Source of the DNA: Rubrobacter taiwanensis
Lineage (GTDB): Bacteria; Actinomycetota; Rubrobacteria; Rubrobacterales; Rubrobacteraceae
DNA length: 64,000 nucleotides
NCBI RefSeq assembly: GCF_004337705.1
Contig: NZ_SKBU01000012.1
Coordinates: forward strand, 1-64,000
Direction of reading: 5' to 3'
A program made the position numbers and the translations under genes. Position 1 is the stretch's first letter. Every line of letters begins with the position of its first letter. This document shows positions 60,379 through 64,000 of this stretch, piece after piece. Under the pieces are notes generated by a model. That model saw nothing but the letters and a program-made list of their open reading frames with translations. It did no database searches and had not been told where the DNA came from.

Positions 60379-62334
60379 ATGTCGGATAAACGGGACCGTC
60401 CGCCCTCTTTGCTGGGAGACTCCTGCTCTGAAGGGACTTCGGGGCTGGAGGTCGTGCAGGCAAGGTTCGCCGGTCGCCGGCGGAGCTCTTTCGAGGATCT
60501 TGTCTCCGGTTACTCGTCCATGAGGGTGCTGACTTACTCCAACAGCGTCTCCATGATCGGGCGTGCCGCGGAGTTGCTGGACCGGATGGAGATCGTCTTC
60601 GGGTGCGAGGACGTTATCGGGAGCACGGCGGCGTACTTCCAGTTCCAGGAACAGCTCATCAAGGAGTTAGTAGACGAGGTAAGGGGCAAGGACGCTCTGG
60701 AGCAGAAGATCTCCTCGGGGGACGTGCGGCTCTACGTCGCGACGGAGACCGTCAACCACGAGAAGCTGTTCCTGCTGGAGGGCGAGCGGGGCCGGCGGGT
60801 CATTACGGGCTCGGCGAACTTCTCGGAGCGGGCGTTCTCCGGGCGGCAGAACGAGAGCTACATCTGCTTCGAGGACGACCCGGAAGCCTGGGAGTACTTC
60901 GACGAGAAGTACGAGCGGATCAAGGCCGCCTCCACCACGAGCATCTCCAAACGAGCGGTGCTCGCCGGCGGGTTCAGCCCGGAGCACCTGCCCGCTCTCT
61001 CTTTCGAGGAAGATTCCGGCGGGATCACCGTCGCGGTGGGAAAGCCGCCGGCACCCTCGGTGGTCCACAAGGTCATCGTGACGCGGCCGTCCAGGAAGTA
61101 CGAGGGGATGAGCCAGGTCATCCCGAGCCGCAACGGCCGGGCGAACATCGACCTTCAGAGGGCCTCCAGAGCGATCCGTTACATCAAGAGCAACTCCCGC
61201 ACGGAGGGTGCGAACCCGGAGGAGTACCTCAGCGTCTACCCGGAGTCCGGGGAGGTGGTCGTCTCGGGCGTGGTGCTGGATCTGGAGCCGGAGAAGCCGG
61301 ACGTCGCGCGGGACGTGAGGCTGCTTCTGGAGTACTTCCGGGGCTACGAGAACTTCAGGGGCGACGCGAAGAAGCTCGCCCGCGACTACTTCACCTTTAT
61401 GGCTTGGCTCTACGCCGGTCCTTTCGTCTGCGATCTCCGCAACGCGGCCCTCTCTCGCGAGGAGCACGTCCTCGACTACCCCACCTTCGGGATCCTCTAC
61501 GGCAAGAGCAACTGCGGCAAGTCCGAGCTGGTACGGACGCTGCTGGTCTCGATGTTCCAGAGAGAGGGGTTCCTGAAGAACGAGTGGTTCACCCGGACCC
61601 GGATGGAGGGTCTCATGGTCCAGAACAAACGTTACCCGCTCGCTTTCGACGATCTCGACCGCACCCGCTTCAACACTCATGCCGTCGCCCTGATCAAGGA
61701 CGACTACCTGACCCTGGACGAGTACCCGGTGACCGTCCTCTCCATGAACGCCGAGCAGGACACCTTCGGCACCGAGGTTCGCAAGCGGGCCTTGATCTTC
61801 TACACCAACGCTTCTCTTCCGGACCACGTGGGCGAGAGCCGAAAGCTCGCCAGCGACGTCCGGCGCACGAGACGCGAACTCGGCAACGCCCTCTATCGCG
61901 AGTACCTGCGGCGGGCGTTAGTAGCGCTCCGGGAGGAACGTTCGCGGGACATCCTGGCCTTCTCTTCGGAGATACTGCACGGCATCTTCGCCGAGCACTG
62001 CGAGGGAGAACTTCCCGCCTGGTGCCGGATTACGAGCATGGCGGACTACGAGCGGAGCAAACACGACAAGGTCCGGGACGAGCTGCTCCAGCTCATGCGC
62101 CACGCCCCGGACGCCTGGAAGCGGGACGCCAGCAAAGTCGTCCTCCGCCTCGCCGACATCCACGACCTGAGAAAGCTCAAGAAGGATGTGCCCGACTACC
62201 TCCTCGCCAGCGGCTCCCGGGGGAACGCCCTGGTCTTCGAGGCCCGGGATCTGGAGGAGTTCCTGGGAAGGCTCCCGCTCGAGAGACCCGGCCTCTCCGG
62301 CCTTCTGGCCCGCCTGTTCAAGGGCCGCGGGTAG
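60379..62334 (+). CDS. PLD-family nuclease fused to a P-loop NTPase, unknown system
   Basis: A 651-aa two-part protein that I do not recognise as a named system. Residues about 25-200 form a phospholipase-D-like domain with one HKD-type site: His127 and Lys129 in ETVNHEKLFLLEG, then GSANFSE (144-150) and Glu159. Residues about 310-515 are an NTPase: Walker A GILYGKSNCGKSELV (Gly375 to Ser382), Walker B-like YPLAFDDLDRTRF (419-431) and RALIFYTNASLP with Asn477 in a sensor/motif C position, like superfamily 3 helicases. Residues 550-630 look like a winged-helix tail. A single PLD half implies a dimer. It has its own upstream gap with a possible -10 (TAGACT, 60338-60343) and no obvious partner gene. 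Confidence 0.75.
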   Translation: MSDKRDRPPSLLGDSCSEGTSGLEVVQARFAGRRRSSFEDLVSGYSSMRVLTYSNSVSMIGRAAELLDRMEIVFGCEDVIGSTAAYFQFQEQLIKELVDEVRGKDALEQKISSGDVRLYVATETVNHEKLFLLEGERGRRVITGSANFSERAFSGRQNESYICFEDDPEAWEYFDEKYERIKAASTTSISKRAVLAGGFSPEHLPALSFEEDSGGITVAVGKPPAPSVVHKVIVTRPSRKYEGMSQVIPSRNGRANIDLQRASRAIRYIKSNSRTEGANPEEYLSVYPESGEVVVSGVVLDLEPEKPDVARDVRLLLEYFRGYENFRGDAKKLARDYFTFMAWLYAGPFVCDLRNAALSREEHVLDYPTFGILYGKSNCGKSELVRTLLVSMFQREGFLKNEWFTRTRMEGLMVQNKRYPLAFDDLDRTRFNTHAVALIKDDYLTLDEYPVTVLSMNAEQDTFGTEVRKRALIFYTNASLPDHVGESRKLASDVRRTRRELGNALYREYLRRALVALREERSRDILAFSSEILHGIFAEHCEGELPAWCRITSMADYERSKHDKVRDELLQLMRHAPDAWKRDASKVVLRLADIHDLRKLKKDVPDYLLASGSRGNALVFEARDLEEFLGRLPLERPGLSGLLARLFKGRG

Positions 62335-62496
62335 GGAGCGGAGCGCACTGCAGCACCTTGGTGGACGCGGGGAGAGCGGCGTACGCGAGTCGGAGCACCG
62401 GCTGAGCCAGGTTGGGAGGTGGCCTGCAACCGGACGCGATTTCTGGTATCCATTTAACTTGATGTCTGGTTGTGGTGCCGGACCGGAGGTGGCAGC
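62335..62496 (+). other. 160-nt intergenic region before the phosphatase gene
   Basis: No coding frame, tRNA-like fold or clear terminator was found. An A/T-rich patch (tccatttaacttgatg, about 62449-62464) could hold a weak promoter for the phosphatase-kinase pair, but no good -35/-10 pair is present. Confidence 0.3.
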
Positions 62497-62982
62497 TTGG
62501 CAAGCGTTCTCTTCGTCTGTATGGGGAACATCTGCCGCTCGCCGACGGCTCAAGGGGTCTTCGAGCGGCTCGTAGAGCGCGAGGGGCTGGAGGGCGAGAT
62601 CCGTGCCGACTCGGCCGGGACGGGCTCCTGGCACGTCGGCGAGCCTCCGGACCGGCGGGCGCAGGAGAGCGCGCGGCGGCGCGGGATAGACCTGAGCGGC
62701 CAGCGGGCGCGGCAGCTGGAGCCCGAGGACTTCGAGCGCTTCGACTACGTCGTGGTCATGGACCGGGAGAACTATCGCAACGTGCTCGCCATGTGTCCCC
62801 CGGAGCACCGGGAGAAGGTGCGCCTCCTGATGGAGTACGCGCCGGAAACCGGCGTCTCCGAGGTCCCCGACCCCTACTTCGGCGGGCCGGACGGCTTCGA
62901 GCGGGTTCTGGACCTCGTAGAGGAGGCCGCCGAAGGGCTGCTGGACGAGATCCGGGCCGGAGGCGGCGATGATGGCCGCTGA
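62497..62982 (+). CDS. Low-molecular-weight phosphatase (arsenate reductase-like LMW-PTP)
   Basis: A 161-aa protein starting at TTG 62497, 7 nt after GGAGG (62485-62489). The P-loop CMGNICRSPTAQG gives the C-x5-R nucleophile site (Cys8, Arg14). The general acid Asp is in EVPDPYFGGPDGF. A GTG at 62470 would add nine residues. LMW-PTPs next to fructosamine-kinase genes are known to dephosphorylate ribulosamine-type sugar adducts on proteins, so here protein repair is more likely than phosphotyrosine signalling. It overlaps the kinase gene by 14 nt. Confidence 0.88.
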   Translation: MASVLFVCMGNICRSPTAQGVFERLVEREGLEGEIRADSAGTGSWHVGEPPDRRAQESARRRGIDLSGQRARQLEPEDFERFDYVVVMDRENYRNVLAMCPPEHREKVRLLMEYAPETGVSEVPDPYFGGPDGFERVLDLVEEAAEGLLDEIRAGGGDDGR

Positions 62983-63829
62983 AGTGAGACGGGAGGCGGA
63001 GGCCGCGCTCGGAGTGCGGCTCACGAGCGTCCGCCCGCTCGGCGGCGGATGTATCGGGGAGGTCTACCGGCTGGACCTCCCGGACGGCTCCCGGCTGGTC
63101 GCCAAGGCGGATCCGTCCCACAAAGCGCACCTGGAGCGCGAGGCATACATGCTGCGCTACCTGCGGGAGAATAGCGACCTGCCGGTCCCGGAGGTGATCT
63201 ACTCCTCCGAAACCCTCCTGGTCATGGAGTTCGTGGAGAGCGACGGAGACATCTCCGGGACGGTGGAGGAGCACGCGGCGGAGATGCTGGCCGACCTGCA
63301 CAGCCTCTCCTGGAAGGCCTTCGGGCTGGAGCGGGACACCCTGATCGGGAGCCTCCCCCAGCCGAACCCTCCCTCAGAGTCCTGGGTGGAGTTCTTCTGC
63401 GAGTACCGCCTGCTCTACCTGGCGCGGGTGGCCCGCGAGGCCGGCCGTCTGCCCGCCGATACCTACCGCCGCCTGCAGCGGTTCGCGGACACCCTGCCAG
63501 GAAGACTGCCGGAACCCGAACGCCCGGCCCTGATCCACGGCGACGTCTGGAGCGGGAACGTGCTGGTACGCAACGGCCGGGTGGCGGCCTTCCTGGACCC
63601 GGCCATCTACTACGCCGACCCCGAGATCGAACTCGCCTTCATCACCCTCTTCAATACCTTCGGCGAGCGTTTCTTCCGGCGCTACGCAGAGCTCCGAGAC
63701 CTCCGGGAAGGGTTCTTCGAGGAGCGGCGCGACGTCTACAACCTCTACCCGCTCCTCGTGCACACCTACTACTTCGGCGGCAGCTACCTTGGCTCAGTGG
63801 AGAATACCCTGACCCGGTTCGGATTCTGA
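62969..63829 (+). CDS. Fructosamine/ribulosamine kinase family protein
   Basis: A 286-aa member of the fructosamine-3-kinase family (protein-kinase-like fold). It has LGGGCIGEVYRLDLPDGSRL with the ATP loop, LVAKADPSHKAHLEREAYML, the catalytic LIHGDVWSGNVLV and metal-binding AFLDPAIYYADPEIELAFI. It phosphorylates glycated lysines so that the adduct falls off. Coupled to the LMW-PTP gene. The C-terminus ends TRFGF, slightly short of some family members. The 3' end overlaps the partial gene on the other strand. Confidence 0.9.
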   Translation: MMAAEVRREAEAALGVRLTSVRPLGGGCIGEVYRLDLPDGSRLVAKADPSHKAHLEREAYMLRYLRENSDLPVPEVIYSSETLLVMEFVESDGDISGTVEEHAAEMLADLHSLSWKAFGLERDTLIGSLPQPNPPSESWVEFFCEYRLLYLARVAREAGRLPADTYRRLQRFADTLPGRLPEPERPALIHGDVWSGNVLVRNGRVAAFLDPAIYYADPEIELAFITLFNTFGERFFRRYAELRDLREGFFEERRDVYNLYPLLVHTYYFGGSYLGSVENTLTRFGF

Positions 63830-64000
63830 CCGGAGCCGCAGCTCTATGGTGACCATGTTGCCCCGGTTGCCCCGCAGCAGGTTCATGAGATCCATCACCC
63901 GCTTGAGCAGCCCATACTTCTGCCGGACCCGCTCGTTGATCTCGTAAGCCTCTTTCTCATCCTCAACTAAGCGCGCCTCAGCCCGGACCCAATCCCCCCG
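63794..64000 (-). CDS. PPOX-class flavin/F420 oxidoreductase-like protein, C-terminal part (partial)
   Basis: The minus strand from the window edge is open for 68 codons and ends with TGA at 63796-63794. It reads GDWVRAEARLVEDEKEAYEI, NERVRQKYGLLKRVMDLMNL and RGNRGNMVTIELRLRSE. VRAEARLVED followed by RQKYG and a final strand is the pattern of the C-terminus of PPOX-class, split-barrel F420- or FMN-dependent enzymes. The N-terminal half is outside the window. It overlaps the kinase gene tail by 36 nt convergently. Confidence 0.5.
   Translation of the reverse strand, partial: RGDWVRAEARLVEDEKEAYEINERVRQKYGLLKRVMDLMNLLRGNRGNMVTIELRLRSESEPGQGILH

Noticed and set aside
62340-62440. Possible tRNA-like or attachment-site sequence after the PLD-NTPase gene
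   Set aside because: No cloverleaf or GTTCRANNC T-loop could be formed, and no direct repeat flanks the gene, so there is no support for a mobile element.

Overview
The window is a contiguous piece of a high-GC bacterial chromosome. The organism is most likely a Rubrobacter, probably R. xylanophilus. This is inferred from overall GC, frequent GTG/TTG starts, zinc-type S14 and L36, and gene content typical of deep-branching Actinobacteria. It is not proven by any search. Nearly all genes are tightly packed and often overlap by 1-17 nt. No rRNA, tRNA, CRISPR array, insertion sequence or prophage was seen.

Region 1 (1-19,820) is the translation and transcription super-operon. It runs from the 3' end of tuf through the S10 genes (rpsJ to rpsQ), the spc genes (rplN to secY, adk, map) and the alpha genes (infA, rpmJ, rpsM, rpsK, rpsD, rpoA, rplQ). 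An ECF-transporter energising module (ecfA1-ecfA2-ecfT), truA and an O-methyltransferase follow. A separate promoter precedes rplM-rpsI. Another extended -10 promoter lies between map and infA.

Region 2 (19,896-24,894) is an overlapping chain glmM - DUF429 - hisF - hisIE - trpE. Region 3 (24,899-29,700) holds a DedA protein on the minus strand, then plsY, a fatty-acyl-reductase/HAD-phosphatase fusion and a zinc alcohol dehydrogenase, a possible lipid or ether-lipid cluster. Positions 29,707-30,414 are a decay zone with the C-terminal half of a protoglobin gene and a broken MarR regulator.

Region 4 (30,447-34,977) carries a MOSC protein, a LarA-like protein, AidB-type acyl-CoA dehydrogenase and a small membrane protein. 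Region 5 (34,979-38,540) is a cobalamin-riboswitch-controlled B12 ABC importer (btuF-btuC-btuD) whose ATPase has an extra C-terminal domain. Region 6 (38,524-45,468, minus strand) has an epimerase, superoxide dismutase, a sulfatase-like enzyme with a Thr nucleophile position, a GH31 glycosidase and an ornithine-cyclodeaminase-family enzyme.

Region 7 (45,523-53,429) holds the rest of the tryptophan pathway and fatty-acid initiation: trpGDC, then trpFBA-accD-accA. The two trp blocks are separated by a decayed methyltransferase gene and a toxin-antitoxin module. That module has an intact antitoxin, a frameshifted PIN toxin and a perfect 15-bp inverted-repeat operator. Region 8 (53,426-56,314, minus) is a TPP-riboswitch operon of two TenA-family genes plus a sodium:solute symporter. 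An alanine/sodium symporter follows.

Region 9 (57,748-64,000) has a non-coding leader with a terminator-like hairpin, a glycosyltransferase, a PPi-type phosphofructokinase with a 53-aa membrane-protein gene behind it, and an unusual 651-aa PLD-nuclease/P-loop NTPase fusion. It ends with a low-molecular-weight phosphatase plus fructosamine-kinase pair and the 3' end of a PPOX-like gene. The PLD-NTPase fusion is the best candidate for an undescribed, possibly defensive, system. Several operon-leading genes show -10 boxes placed so close to the start codon that the transcripts should be leaderless.
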